Notes under the pieces: generated by a model
What the model was told of the DNA's origin: nothing
What the model saw: only the letters and a program-made list of their open reading frames with translations
Database searches by the model: none
Shown here: positions 1 through 7,451 of the stretch, piece after piece
How the letters are laid out: every line of letters begins with the position of its first letter
Position numbering within the stretch: position 1 is the first letter of the stretch
Translations under genes and position numbers: made by a program
Origin: Halomarina oriensis
GTDB taxonomy: Archaea; Halobacteriota; Halobacteria; Halobacteriales; Haloarculaceae
Assembly (NCBI RefSeq): GCF_009791395.1
Contig: NZ_WSZK01000015.1
Location: forward strand, 682,001 to 746,000
DNA: 64,000 nt
Direction: 5' to 3'

Positions 1-39
1 TCCCTCGAACTCTTCGCGGGTGGGGGTGTCCTCGGTCAC
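1..39 (-). CDS. partial gene at the left edge, function unknown
   Basis: Only the first 13 codons are inside the window. Translation appears to begin at a GTG whose last two bases lie in the TGA of the preceding small gene (a GTGA overlap), and reads MTEDTPTREEFEG before the window ends. The fragment is acidic and hydrophilic, too short to assign. It is included because it continues the chain of overlapping minus-strand genes in this corner, which implies one polycistronic message. Confidence 0.4.
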   Translation of the reverse strand, partial: MTEDTPTREEFEG

Positions 40-179
40 GAGAGGAACACCCCGATGAATCCGATGACGAGTGCGAGGCCGCCAGCAGTCCATGCGTAGG
101 CGTCCTCGAACAGGCCCCCGCCGATGATGCAGGTCAGTGCGCCGGCGACGGCGATGCTGACGAAGAGGTTGGTGCTCAT
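36..179 (-). CDS. small membrane protein, 47 aa, unrecognised
   Basis: This is a 47-residue protein with two hydrophobic stretches, about residues 5-22 and 31-46, separated by the short polar turn FEDAYA; it is probably a two-pass membrane protein. Its ATG overlaps the TGA of the upstream 100-aa gene (ATGA) and its own TGA overlaps the GTG of the next gene, so translation is likely coupled on both sides. Small two-helix proteins are common in haloarchaeal virus and plasmid clusters, but I recognise no family. Confidence 0.5.
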   Translation of the reverse strand: MSTNLFVSIAVAGALTCIIGGGLFEDAYAWTAGGLALVIGFIGVFLS

Positions 180-478
180 CGCGTCTCACCCATCGGTGGC
201 AGGCCGCGGTCTGCGGGCCAGGACCCTTCGGTGATGTTCTCGACGCCGGCTCGCTCGGCGAAGCTCACGACGGTCCCGGCGTCGGTCGTCCAGGCGTCGT
301 AGTAGCCACCACCAGGGCCGTGACCGATGACGGCGAACTCACCGCGGTCGTTGAGCGTCCCCGCTGGGTGGCGCTTGACGATGTGCCGACCGGCTTTCGA
401 GTCCAGTCGGACCACCACTCCGCGACGGCAGAGCGCCGGGACCATCTTCGGGTCGTCGACGTCGGCAGTGAGACTCAC
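176..478 (-). CDS. hypothetical protein, 100 aa
   Basis: I do not recognise this protein. It starts at GTG, inside the stop of the tiny ORF before it, and ends in an ATGA overlap with the next gene. The N-terminal half contains several basic residues (around RLDSKAGRHIVKRHP); the middle is Gly/Tyr-rich (HGPGGGYYDAW). There is no signal peptide, membrane segment or metal-binding Cys cluster. Its place in a tightly overlapping minus-strand chain points to a mobile-element operon rather than a core gene. Confidence 0.45.
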   Translation of the reverse strand: MSLTADVDDPKMVPALCRRGVVVRLDSKAGRHIVKRHPAGTLNDRGEFAVIGHGPGGGYYDAWTTDAGTVVSFAERAGVENITEGSWPADRGLPPMGETR

Positions 479-522
479 GTCGAGTCGCCTCCAGCAGCGT
501 CGGGGCCGGCGGCCTCAGACAT
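475..522 (-). CDS. possible 15-aa overlapping micro-ORF
   Basis: An ATG lies within the last codons of the 397-aa gene (ATG and TGA share the eight bases ATGTCTGA). It opens a 15-codon frame, MSEAAGPDAAGGDST, whose TGA overlaps the GTG of the 100-aa gene. Without it there would be a 36-nt gap in an otherwise overlapping gene chain. It may serve translational coupling or may be fortuitous. There is no direct support for a functional peptide. Confidence 0.2.
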   Translation of the reverse strand: MSEAAGPDAAGGDST

Positions 523-1708
523 GCTTCCCCTCCTTGATGACGACGACGCGAGACAGCGCCGTCTCGATGTCCTCGCGCTCGACGGTCGGTCCCTTCTTAA
601 CCTTCTCGCGGATGCCGAGGTCCTTGGCGAGTTTGCTGGCGTTCTGTCGGTTGATTCGCAACCCTTGCTGAACGTCGTAGAGCGTGTCGGCACCGTCGAA
701 CGTGTCGATAATCGAGTCGACGCCGACCGTCGAGCCGTACTCGTCGAGGTCGAGAACATCCCCGTGCCGAACGCTATCGGTCAGGTCGTAGTGGTCGAGG
801 ATGCGGTAGGCCCGCCCCTGCTCGACGTCGAAGTCGGCAGCGACGTCCTCCAGCGTCTCGTAAAACTTCGCGACCTCGTGGACGTCGCCGTCGGTCAGCC
901 CATCGGGGAGGTCCGGCGACCGGCCGACGTTCTCCTCGGCCTCGTCTGGTTGGTCCTCGGCGTCTTCTCCAGAGCGCTCGTCGGTGCTCGCTTCGTCCGT
1001 GTCGTCACCGTCCTCTTGGACGTCGTCGGAGTCGTCGATGCGAGCAAACGGTTCTGTGGCGACGGTGTACGTCGCAGGGCCGTTGCCGTGGCGCTCGACG
1101 TCGACGAACAGGTCGTCGCGGTCGTCCTCGGCGAGTTGACCGAGGTAGTGGCCGGCCGCGCGTGAGTTGAAGTTCGTCCCCGCGGTGATGGCACTGGCAC
1201 GCTCGCTCTCGACAGGTGCCTGTTCGATGAGGAGGTCCGCGAGCCACTCTCGCTTCTCGCCGTTCGTGAGCGCGGAGAAGTCGACGCCGTCCTCCCGATG
1301 CTCGTCTTCGCTCTCACTCGGCCGGTTGGGAACGTCGACGCCCCCGGTGGCTTCGACGATGGCCGGGCGGCCGCTATCGACCGTCGGTGGGGTCGGAGCG
1401 GCCAGTCCGTCAGATTCCTGGCCGGCCTCTTCCTGGACATCCGTCGCGTCCTCGTCGATGACGCGAGGAGCGAGGACAGTTCCGACGCGCGTGTTTTCGA
1501 GCGTCCGAAGTGCGAGCCCGATACTCTCGCCGTCGGGCATCGTCATCGGCGTCACGCGGACGGTGGTCTTGTCGGTACGTTCGATGTACTCCGTCAGCGC
1601 CTCGCGAAGGCGACGCGCATCGACAAGGGCGGTGGGGTCGTCAACACCGGGCTCGACGACGCCCGTCGCGAAGACGCGGTCGCCCGCCTCCGCTTCGAGA
1701 AGCTTCAC
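515..1708 (-). CDS. 397-aa protein with putative winged-helix regions, likely mobile-element gene
   Basis: The protein starts at GTG with a good Shine-Dalgarno (GGAGGTG) about six bases upstream. Residues 1-100 form a compact domain without an obvious match. Residues 100-150 and 225-260 are acidic linkers. Two stretches look helix-turn-helix or winged-helix-like: about 155-215 (from the LADLLIEQAP region) and about 265-390, which contains several short helices typical of DNA-binding repeats. This suggests a DNA-binding or replication/regulatory role, but I cannot name a family. It is translationally coupled to the flanking small ORFs and probably belongs to a provirus or plasmid remnant. Confidence 0.5.
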   Translation of the reverse strand: MKLLEAEAGDRVFATGVVEPGVDDPTALVDARRLREALTEYIERTDKTTVRVTPMTMPDGESIGLALRTLENTRVGTVLAPRVIDEDATDVQEEAGQESDGLAAPTPPTVDSGRPAIVEATGGVDVPNRPSESEDEHREDGVDFSALTNGEKREWLADLLIEQAPVESERASAITAGTNFNSRAAGHYLGQLAEDDRDDLFVDVERHGNGPATYTVATEPFARIDDSDDVQEDGDDTDEASTDERSGEDAEDQPDEAEENVGRSPDLPDGLTDGDVHEVAKFYETLEDVAADFDVEQGRAYRILDHYDLTDSVRHGDVLDLDEYGSTVGVDSIIDTFDGADTLYDVQQGLRINRQNASKLAKDLGIREKVKKGPTVEREDIETALSRVVVIKEGKHV

Positions 1709-1776
1709 GCGACCACCTCCAAGTCAGCTGACCCTGCCCACTTTTGGTGACATGGCGCGCACTCGGTGACACTCAT
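1705..1776 (-). CDS. possible 23-aa CxxC micro-ORF heading the minus-strand chain
   Basis: This ATG-initiated 23-codon frame begins MSVTECAPCHQKW and contains a CxxC pair. Its TGA overlaps the GTG of the 397-aa gene in a GTGA arrangement, like the other junctions in the chain. Its own ATG faces the start codon of the divergent dehydrogenase gene (CAT directly beside ATG). It could be a real micro-protein, the truncated end of a longer gene lost at an integration boundary, or chance. Confidence 0.25.
   Translation of the reverse strand: MSVTECAPCHQKWAGSADLEVVA
1723..1747 (+). promoter_or_regulatory. palindrome and TATA-like element upstream of the SDR gene
   Basis: The perfect palindrome GTCAGCTGAC (1723-1732) is followed by the relatively AT-rich ACTTTTGG (about 1740-1747), roughly 30 bases before the SDR start. 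That fits an archaeal TATA box driving a near-leaderless transcript. A GGTGACA direct repeat (about 1746 and 1765) flanks the expected transcription start. The assignment is inferential, because the elements also lie inside the minus-strand reading frame. Confidence 0.3.
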
Positions 1777-2647
1777 GGCCGACATGTCCGTCGAGGACGC
1801 GATGGCGAAGTACGGACCCAGCGAGATAACGACCGACGACCTGCTGACGGTCCCCGACCCGGCGTTCACCGCCGAGAACGTCGCGCTCGTGACCGGTGCT
1901 GGCAACGGCATCGGACGGGCCATCGCGCTCGGCCTCGCCGCCAACGGTCTCACCGTCGTCGGCGTCGACGTCGACGAGGACGGACTGGCCGAGGTCGAAG
2001 ACACCGCCGACGACCTCGAACTCGACGGTCGGTTCCTGGGGTCGGAGGGCGACCTGACCGACGACGACGCGATGCGTGCGGTCGTCGACGCGGCCGCCGA
2101 AGAGGGGTCGATTCGCTACCTCGCCAACGTCGCCGGCGTCCAGCACATCGACGCCATCCCCGACTTCCCGATGGAGCAGTACGACTTCATGCACGACCTG
2201 ATGCTCCGTGCGCCGCTCCTCCTGACGAAGCTCTGTTGGCCCCACTTCGAGGCGTCGGGCGGCGGTGTCGTCTGCAACATGGCGTCGGTCCACGGCCACT
2301 ACGTCACCCGCGACAAGGTGGCGTACAACGCCACGAAGTTCGGCCTCCGTGGGCTCACGCAGTCCATCGCCGCGGAGGGCGAGGGCTCGATTCGCGCGTT
2401 CTCGGTCAGCCCCGCCTACGTCAAGACCGAACTCGTCGCCAAACAGCTCCCGGACACCGCCGACGCCCGCGGGTTGACCGTCGACGAGGCCGTCACGCAG
2501 GTCCTCCTGGAGCAAGCGCGGACGAAAGAGATGCTCGAACCCTACGAGGTAGCCAACGCCTGCACGTTCGGTCTCTCGAAACACGCCCACGCTCTCAACG
2601 CCGGGGACCTGCTGCTCGACGGCGGCTACACGCTCACCTACGAGTAG
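1775..2647 (+). CDS. short-chain dehydrogenase, 3-hydroxybutyrate dehydrogenase-like
   Basis: This is a 290-aa cytosolic SDR oxidoreductase. Visible motifs are the Rossmann glycine signature TGAGNGIG, an NVAG variant of the NAG motif, and a catalytic Ser (in MASVHGHY) followed by YNATK (YxxxK). The C-terminal half, with PAYVKTELVAKQLPD and a long helical insert before LDGGYTL, resembles D-3-hydroxybutyrate dehydrogenases, which interconvert 3-hydroxybutyrate and acetoacetate with NAD. The residues before the Rossmann fold (about 40) are longer than in bacterial BDH. The ATG at 1775 was chosen over an upstream GTG because of the TATA-like element; a further ATG lies three codons on. Substrate is inferred from similarity alone. 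Confidence 0.65.
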   Translation: MADMSVEDAMAKYGPSEITTDDLLTVPDPAFTAENVALVTGAGNGIGRAIALGLAANGLTVVGVDVDEDGLAEVEDTADDLELDGRFLGSEGDLTDDDAMRAVVDAAAEEGSIRYLANVAGVQHIDAIPDFPMEQYDFMHDLMLRAPLLLTKLCWPHFEASGGGVVCNMASVHGHYVTRDKVAYNATKFGLRGLTQSIAAEGEGSIRAFSVSPAYVKTELVAKQLPDTADARGLTVDEAVTQVLLEQARTKEMLEPYEVANACTFGLSKHAHALNAGDLLLDGGYTLTYE

Positions 2648-2689
2648 CCAGTAGCCACCGCCACGCGAGTCACCGAACCGGACTCTCGA

Positions 2690-4195
2690 CTACGACAGCC
2701 AGTCGACGAACGACCCCTCGACGAGCGTCTCGCGCTGGTTCTCGATGTAGTCCGTCTGCATCGCGTAGACCGCCTCGTCGAACGGCGTCCCCGCCTCGAC
2801 GCGCTCGCTGACCCGGTCGTGTTTCCACGACGCCGGGGTGACGCCGCGGTCCACCCGGACGCCCAGCGGTTCGATGTACTGGCTGATCTCTCGCTCCGAG
2901 AGCCCTCGCAACGCGAGGCCGTCACGGGCGTGTTCGAGCAGTTCGTCGAACAGCACGGCCGAGTTCGTCGTCTCCTCCCCGTCGGTCGTCACCCAGCGGA
3001 ACTCGCCGTCGAGGCCGTCTTCCACGGCGGCGTAGAAGTTGTCGCGGGCGGCCTCCCAGGGGAGCGAACGCAGCGGGTGGTCACGCGCGTAGAGGCTCTC
3101 GAGCAGGCCGGCGTAGGCGGCGAGGAACGCCACGGTGTCTCGAACGGTCGGCTGACCCGGAACCGGGCGGAACTCGATGCGGGCGTTGGCCGCGGACTTC
3201 GTCGGGCCGTCGAAGACGGGGCGGACCCACCGCCAGTACGAGCCGTGGGTGTGACGGAGGTGGGCGAACCGGTCGTCGAACCGACCCGTGTCGTCGGTGA
3301 GCATCGGGACGACGGTCCGGTCGGCGGCGATGTCGTCGATAGCGTCCTCGACGCTCTCGAAGTCCCGTGGGAACCGGACCTTGTTCTCGCCGCCGGTGTT
3401 GAGGAACGACTCGAAGATACCGACCCGTGACTCCATCCACCCCTCTTCCAGGACCGTCTCCGGGTCGGCGTCGTACAGTTCGGGCGGGACGAACGGGGAG
3501 TTGACGCCCAGTGCGAGCAACGGCCCCGCGATTCGCAGGGCGTACGCGAAGTAGTCCGGCAGGTCCGGGGCGTGCGAGACCTGATAGTGGGGCTGGAGCG
3601 ACGTGATGAGGCTCTCGGGCATCACGGTGTCGGCCGACAGCGAGACGTGGGGCACGTCCAGTTGCATCCGGATACCGCCGTCGACGTTCGCCATCGCGTG
3701 GTAGCGCACCGCGTCGGACATGTTCGTGGCGATACGGACGCCGCCGTCCTCGACGCTGTCCGAGAGGTAGTTCTCCGCGGTCTCGCCGACCGGTGGCACC
3801 GTCCAGATGCCGTCGGAGACGAGGTCGATACCCGACGAGCGCGTCTCCCGGAGAGCGGCGTCGAGACGCGCCTGCACCTCGGCGGTCTGGGCACGCAGAC
3901 CGTACTTCGAGAGCGGTTGAGGCGTCGTCTGCATCTCGGCGTTGTGGAGACCCAGTTCCTTCTCGAAGCCGATGTACTGGAGCAGTCGTCGCGGGACCCG
4001 CTTGAGGTGGTGGTCGTCGGTGTCGACGCCATAGAACTCGTACTCGAGGCCGACGATTCCTTGTGGGTTGTCGAACGTCCCCTCACGGACCTCGGCTTTC
4101 AGGTCCTCGGCTTCGCGCTCGACCCGGCGCTGGAACTCGTCGGCATCGACCGAGAGTACCTCGTTGACCCGCGCCGCGAGGTCTGAGGCTGTCAT
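2690..4195 (-). CDS. glutamate-cysteine ligase-like (GCS2 fold) protein
   Basis: This 501-aa protein contains VGLEYEF near residue 50, the Glu-rich metal/ATP-binding motif of carboxylate-amine ligases. It also has NAEMQTTPQP about 40 residues later, a His-rich core, and ARIEFRPVPGQPT near residue 340, the second signature of the GCS2/YbdK group. Members join glutamate to an amine using ATP. Haloarchaea make gamma-glutamylcysteine as a low-molecular-weight thiol, but their known ligase is shorter, so this may act on another amine. It is convergent with the SDR gene and has a strong palindrome immediately before its start codon. Confidence 0.55.
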   Translation of the reverse strand: MTASDLAARVNEVLSVDADEFQRRVEREAEDLKAEVREGTFDNPQGIVGLEYEFYGVDTDDHHLKRVPRRLLQYIGFEKELGLHNAEMQTTPQPLSKYGLRAQTAEVQARLDAALRETRSSGIDLVSDGIWTVPPVGETAENYLSDSVEDGGVRIATNMSDAVRYHAMANVDGGIRMQLDVPHVSLSADTVMPESLITSLQPHYQVSHAPDLPDYFAYALRIAGPLLALGVNSPFVPPELYDADPETVLEEGWMESRVGIFESFLNTGGENKVRFPRDFESVEDAIDDIAADRTVVPMLTDDTGRFDDRFAHLRHTHGSYWRWVRPVFDGPTKSAANARIEFRPVPGQPTVRDTVAFLAAYAGLLESLYARDHPLRSLPWEAARDNFYAAVEDGLDGEFRWVTTDGEETTNSAVLFDELLEHARDGLALRGLSEREISQYIEPLGVRVDRGVTPASWKHDRVSERVEAGTPFDEAVYAMQTDYIENQRETLVEGSFVDWLS

Positions 4196-4196
4196 A

Positions 4197-4227
4197 CCTC
4201 CCCCACGCAGGGGGAGGATTTCAACGT
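4197..4227 (-). promoter_or_regulatory. perfect 8-bp stem palindrome abutting the start of the GCS2-like gene
   Basis: CCTCCCCC (4197-4204) and GGGGGAGG (4210-4217) are exact inverted repeats with a 5-base spacer. The palindrome ends one base before the ATG on the minus strand. A weak TATA-like TGAAATCC lies just upstream (about 4218-4226), so the palindrome would span the transcription start and could be a repressor site. If the gene has a longer leader, the RNA hairpin would instead bury the GGAGG. Confidence 0.4.
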
Positions 4228-4385
4228 CGGGGTTCTGTCCGCGAACCGGTGTCGTCGCCCGGACGGCGCACCGAGACGGACACCGACGACGACGGCGACG
4301 GACGTCGGCCGCTTTCGACGGCCCCTCCCGTCACCGAAAGGCCATTACCCGAAGACATATACTCCTCGTACCTGTCGGTTCGTCA

Positions 4386-5288
4386 ATGCGAAGCGCCCTC
4401 CAGGTAGCCAGTTGTCTCGCCGTCCTCGTGCTCCTCGCCGGATGCGGTGGGATGCAGGGAACCGACACGACCGGCGCGGCCGCGAACACGACCAGCGCGG
4501 AGACGACGACGGACACGCCGACCCCGCCGACCAGTGACGCCGCGACGACCACCGAAGCGTCCACGCCGGCGACGACGACGGCGGAGCAGTCGAAGGAGTC
4601 CGCACTCGACGGCGCGCCGCCCGGGGTTCGAGTGACCGACATCGCGGACCCGTTCGCGCTGGCCGACGCGAACGACGAGGCGCTGGCAGGAGCCAACTAC
4701 ACGCGACAGCGCACCGCGACGTTGACGGCGAGCAACGGGACGGAACTCGTCGACGAGACGGCCACCAGTCGCTACGCGGCGAACCACACGAACGTCCTCG
4801 TCGAGCGTTCGTTCGCCGGGACCACGACGCTCGCCGGCGTCGACGTCACCGACGTCACCCAGTGGTACAACGGGACGGCCACGACGCTCAGACTCGAAGG
4901 CGTCGACGGGACCACCTACGTAACCATCGGGGCGACCCCCGAAGACTCGACGAGTCTCGGGCAGGAACTCTCCCGGTACTACGTCGATCCGGGGACGGTG
5001 ACGACGACGGAGACGAAGTCGGGCGTCGAGGTTCGACTGACGCCGCCGTCGGGTGAGGAGACGGTCGCCGGGTACGTGGTCGACGCCACGAACCGGACGG
5101 TGACCGTCTCGGTGACTGAAGACGGCCTCGTCGAGGGGTTCCGGGTCGAGTACACCGGAACGCTCGTCGACGACCCGGACGTGATCGTGCGGGGCGTTCG
5201 GGCGGTGGAGGTGACGGCGGTCGGTGAGACGACCGTCGAACGGCCGGCGTGGGTCGGGACCGGCGGAAACGCGACGGCGACACGGTAG
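4386..5288 (+). CDS. secreted lipoprotein, haloarchaeal family
   Basis: The 300-aa product has a short signal peptide ending in the lipobox LAGC (Cys about residue 20), a Thr/Ala/Glu-rich linker to about residue 75, and a beta-rich acidic domain with ANYTRQRT and several N-x-T/S sequons. Start at 4386 is supported by the lipobox position and a TATA element (CATATACT, about 4353-4360) giving a near-leaderless message. The domain resembles those of the two tandem lipoproteins at 40164 and 41687 (start motifs, repeated 'RPAWV/RPDWL' endings), so it is a divergent paralogue. Function is unknown; it is probably anchored on the outer face of the membrane. Confidence 0.7.
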   Translation: MRSALQVASCLAVLVLLAGCGGMQGTDTTGAAANTTSAETTTDTPTPPTSDAATTTEASTPATTTAEQSKESALDGAPPGVRVTDIADPFALADANDEALAGANYTRQRTATLTASNGTELVDETATSRYAANHTNVLVERSFAGTTTLAGVDVTDVTQWYNGTATTLRLEGVDGTTYVTIGATPEDSTSLGQELSRYYVDPGTVTTTETKSGVEVRLTPPSGEETVAGYVVDATNRTVTVSVTEDGLVEGFRVEYTGTLVDDPDVIVRGVRAVEVTAVGETTVERPAWVGTGGNATATR

Positions 5289-5374
5289 ACTCGTCGACCG
5301 ATTCCGACGTCTCTCGAACCCGTGAGCGGCGGCGGCCGAGACACCGGCCGGTCGGCGACGAGAGAGTCGAGAAG

Positions 5375-5447
5375 TAGTTCCACCAGGATTCGAACCTGGG
5401 TCGTTGCCCCCAGAAGGCAACAGGATTGGCCGCTACCCCATGGAACT
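5375..5447 (-). tRNA. tRNA-Gln (anticodon CUG)
   Basis: The minus strand folds as a complete cloverleaf. The acceptor AGTTCCA pairs with TGGAACT, with discriminator A. The D-arm contains GGGGTAGCGGCC, the anticodon stem-loop TTGCC-TTCTGGG-GGCAA gives CUG, and the T-arm has GGTTCGAATCC. It has no encoded CCA and no intron, and is 73 nt. It sits alone between a lipoprotein gene and purO. Confidence 0.95.
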
Positions 5448-5526
5448 GCACTCGATAGGAAGGAGGCCGGATATTAAAACGTCGTGGTTCGGACCCGACA
5501 CCCCAGCGAACCCCTTCGTTTCGGGT

Positions 5527-5577
5527 CGAACGTGTATCATCGCCAGCTACTTTGCCGAGAGCTATGCACGAACACGT
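5527..5577 (+). promoter_or_regulatory. candidate purine operator upstream of purO
   Basis: TATGCACGAACA at 5563-5574 ends three bases before the purO ATG, where a leaderless transcript driven by CTACTTTG (about 5547-5554) would begin. The identical 12-mer lies upstream of the GfcR-like regulator (29062-29073), and 10/12 variants precede the purine permease. A weaker inverted half-site (7/12) lies at 5527-5538. The site is inferred from repetition, not from a known consensus. Confidence 0.5.
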
Positions 5578-6159
5578 ATGTACGTCGGTCGCTTCGTCGT
5601 CGTCGGACCGGGCATCGGTGCGTATCGAGTCTCCTCACGGTCGTTCCCGAATCGGCAGGTCGTCGAGCGTGACGGGACGCTCACCGTCGCCCCGACGTCC
5701 GACGCGCCGCCGACGGACAACCCCTACGTCTCGTACAACTGCCTGCGAACGGTCGAGCAGAGCGGCGAGTCCCTCGCCGTCGTCGGCAACGGGTCGCACG
5801 TCGACCCCATCGCGGAGAAGGTGGGGATGGGCTACCCGGCCCGTGACGCGCTGGCGCTGTCGTTGCTCGCACTGGACTTCGAGAAGGACGACTACGACAC
5901 GCCGCGTGTGGCGGGCGTCGTCGAGACTCACGGTGCGACGATAGCCACCGTCCGGCGGGACGCACTGGTCGTCCGCGAGGTCGCGGAACCGACGCTCGTC
6001 GCCACCTACGAGGCCGACGACCCCGAACCGTTCGACCTCGGGGCGACCGACGCCGCGACCGCGGCACGGGAGGTGTACGACCACGCGTACGAACACGCGG
6101 TCTGTGCGGCGGGCGTCACCGTCGGTGAGACCGTCGAGACGTCGCTGGTCAACGAGTAG
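5578..6159 (+). CDS. purO: archaeal IMP cyclohydrolase
   Basis: The 193-aa product matches archaeal PurO across its length: [10 protein letters not shown] start, [11 protein letters not shown], and [10 protein letters not shown]. PurO closes FAICAR to IMP, the last step of de novo purine synthesis, replacing the cyclohydrolase half of bacterial PurH. The ATG at 5578 gives the canonical N-terminus; upstream in-frame sequence is not conserved-looking and runs into tRNA-Gln. It is monocistronic. The TATGCACGAACA element on its start suggests purine-responsive control shared with the purine permease and GfcR-like genes. Confidence 0.92.
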   Translation: MYVGRFVVVGPGIGAYRVSSRSFPNRQVVERDGTLTVAPTSDAPPTDNPYVSYNCLRTVEQSGESLAVVGNGSHVDPIAEKVGMGYPARDALALSLLALDFEKDDYDTPRVAGVVETHGATIATVRRDALVVREVAEPTLVATYEADDPEPFDLGATDAATAAREVYDHAYEHAVCAAGVTVGETVETSLVNE

Positions 6160-6253
6160 CGACGCCGCCCACCGTCGTCTCGTTGGCAATATCACACACA
6201 GGTAGCTCTCGGTAGCCGTACCGAGACGTTCCGACCACAATAGCGTGGTAGCA

Positions 6254-6280
6254 ATATTTTCTCAGAAAATATATACCTGA
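6254..6280 (+). promoter_or_regulatory. pstS promoter with a 19-bp palindrome overlapping TATA
   Basis: ATATTTTCT (6254-6262), a central C, and AGAAAATAT (6264-6272) form a perfect inverted repeat. It runs directly into the AT-rich AAATATATACC, the likely TATA box of the pst operon. A dyad on the core promoter fits a phosphate-responsive regulator that competes with or recruits the basal factors TBP/TFB. Haloarchaeal pst operons are known to respond to phosphate starvation; the identity of the factor here is unknown. Confidence 0.55.
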
Positions 6281-6320
6281 GTCGCAACCTTGATATTCCG
6301 AACAGTCCCACCGTAGGGTG

Positions 6321-7379
6321 ATGGCAGACAACTCGTCCACACGCGTCTCGCGTCGCAAGTTCATCGCCGCCTCGGGGACGGCCGGTGCGCTCGCGCTCGC
6401 TGGCTGTACGAGCAACGACAGCGGCGACGACGGTGGTAACGGCGGGGCCGGTGGCGACAACGGTGGCAACGGCGACGGTTCCACCACCACCGAGGGCGGT
6501 AGTGGTGGGTCGCTCTCCGGCGAGATCAACGTCACCGGGAGTTCGACCGTCTACCCGCTGGCCCAGGCGGTCGCCGAGGAGTTCATGGGACAACACGACG
6601 GCGTGAACATCACGATTCAGTCCACCGGGAGCGGTGGCGGGTTCCAGAACTACTTCTGTGTCGGCGACTCCGACATCAACAACGCCTCTCGACCCATCGC
6701 GGAGGACGAGACTCAGCTCTGCAGCGACAACGGCGTCACCCCCGTCGAGTTGAAGGTCGCAACGGACGCGCTGACGGTCGTCGTCAACAACGAGGCCGAC
6801 TTCGTCGACGAGATCACCTTCGAGCAGCTCGACCAGATCTGGTCGGCCGAGGAGCCTCCGACGACTTGGAGCGACGTCGACTCCGACTGGCCCGACGAGG
6901 AACTCAACCTGTTCGGTCCGACCGAGGCGTCGGGGACCTACGACTACTTCCTCGAGACGGTTATCGGCGAGGAGGGGCCCGGCATGCGCACGGACTACCA
7001 GGCGACCGAGAACGACCGTCAGATCGTCCAAGGTGTCCAGGGCTCGCAGTACGCGATGGGCTTCTTCGGCTTCGCGTACTACAGCAACAACCCCGACGTC
7101 GTCAAGGCGCTCTCCATCGAGGGCGGCGAGAGTGACGGGGCCGTCGAACCGTCGCTGGAGACCGCGAAGTCCGGCGACTACCCGCTGGCGCGGCCGCTGT
7201 TCACCTACCCGGCGACGGAGGCGCTCGCCGACGAACACGTCGCCGAGTTCGCCCGCTACTTCGTCGAGCAGTCGACGAACCAGGAACTCGTCGCCGGCAC
7301 GGTCGGCTACGTGCCCAACTCCGACGAGGAGATGCAGGAAGCGATGGACGCGCTCGACTCGGCCATCGAGAGCGCCTGA
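6321..7379 (+). CDS. pstS: phosphate ABC transporter substrate-binding protein
   Basis: This 352-aa Tat-exported lipoprotein has the twin-arginine motif SRRKFIAASG, lipobox LAGC (about residue 30) and a Gly/Asn/Asp-rich linker to about residue 70. The PBP domain contains VTGSSTVYPL, STGSGGG and GPTEASGTYDYF, which form the phosphate-binding site in the PstS family. It captures phosphate outside the cell and delivers it to PstCA. It is the first gene of pstSCAB, with a 72-nt gap to pstC. The ATG at 6321 was chosen; a GTG one codon upstream is in frame. Confidence 0.93.
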   Translation: MADNSSTRVSRRKFIAASGTAGALALAGCTSNDSGDDGGNGGAGGDNGGNGDGSTTTEGGSGGSLSGEINVTGSSTVYPLAQAVAEEFMGQHDGVNITIQSTGSGGGFQNYFCVGDSDINNASRPIAEDETQLCSDNGVTPVELKVATDALTVVVNNEADFVDEITFEQLDQIWSAEEPPTTWSDVDSDWPDEELNLFGPTEASGTYDYFLETVIGEEGPGMRTDYQATENDRQIVQGVQGSQYAMGFFGFAYYSNNPDVVKALSIEGGESDGAVEPSLETAKSGDYPLARPLFTYPATEALADEHVAEFARYFVEQSTNQELVAGTVGYVPNSDEEMQEAMDALDSAIESA

Positions 7380-7451
7380 ACCGCGTCGCGTCGCCTGCGG
7401 TCCGACCGGAACGAAGTGCTTTTTCCGACTACCAACTGAGAACTACGCAAA

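Noticed and set aside
5375-5447. tRNA-Gln as an integration site
   Set aside because: No second copy of its 3' end was found within the surrounding sequence.
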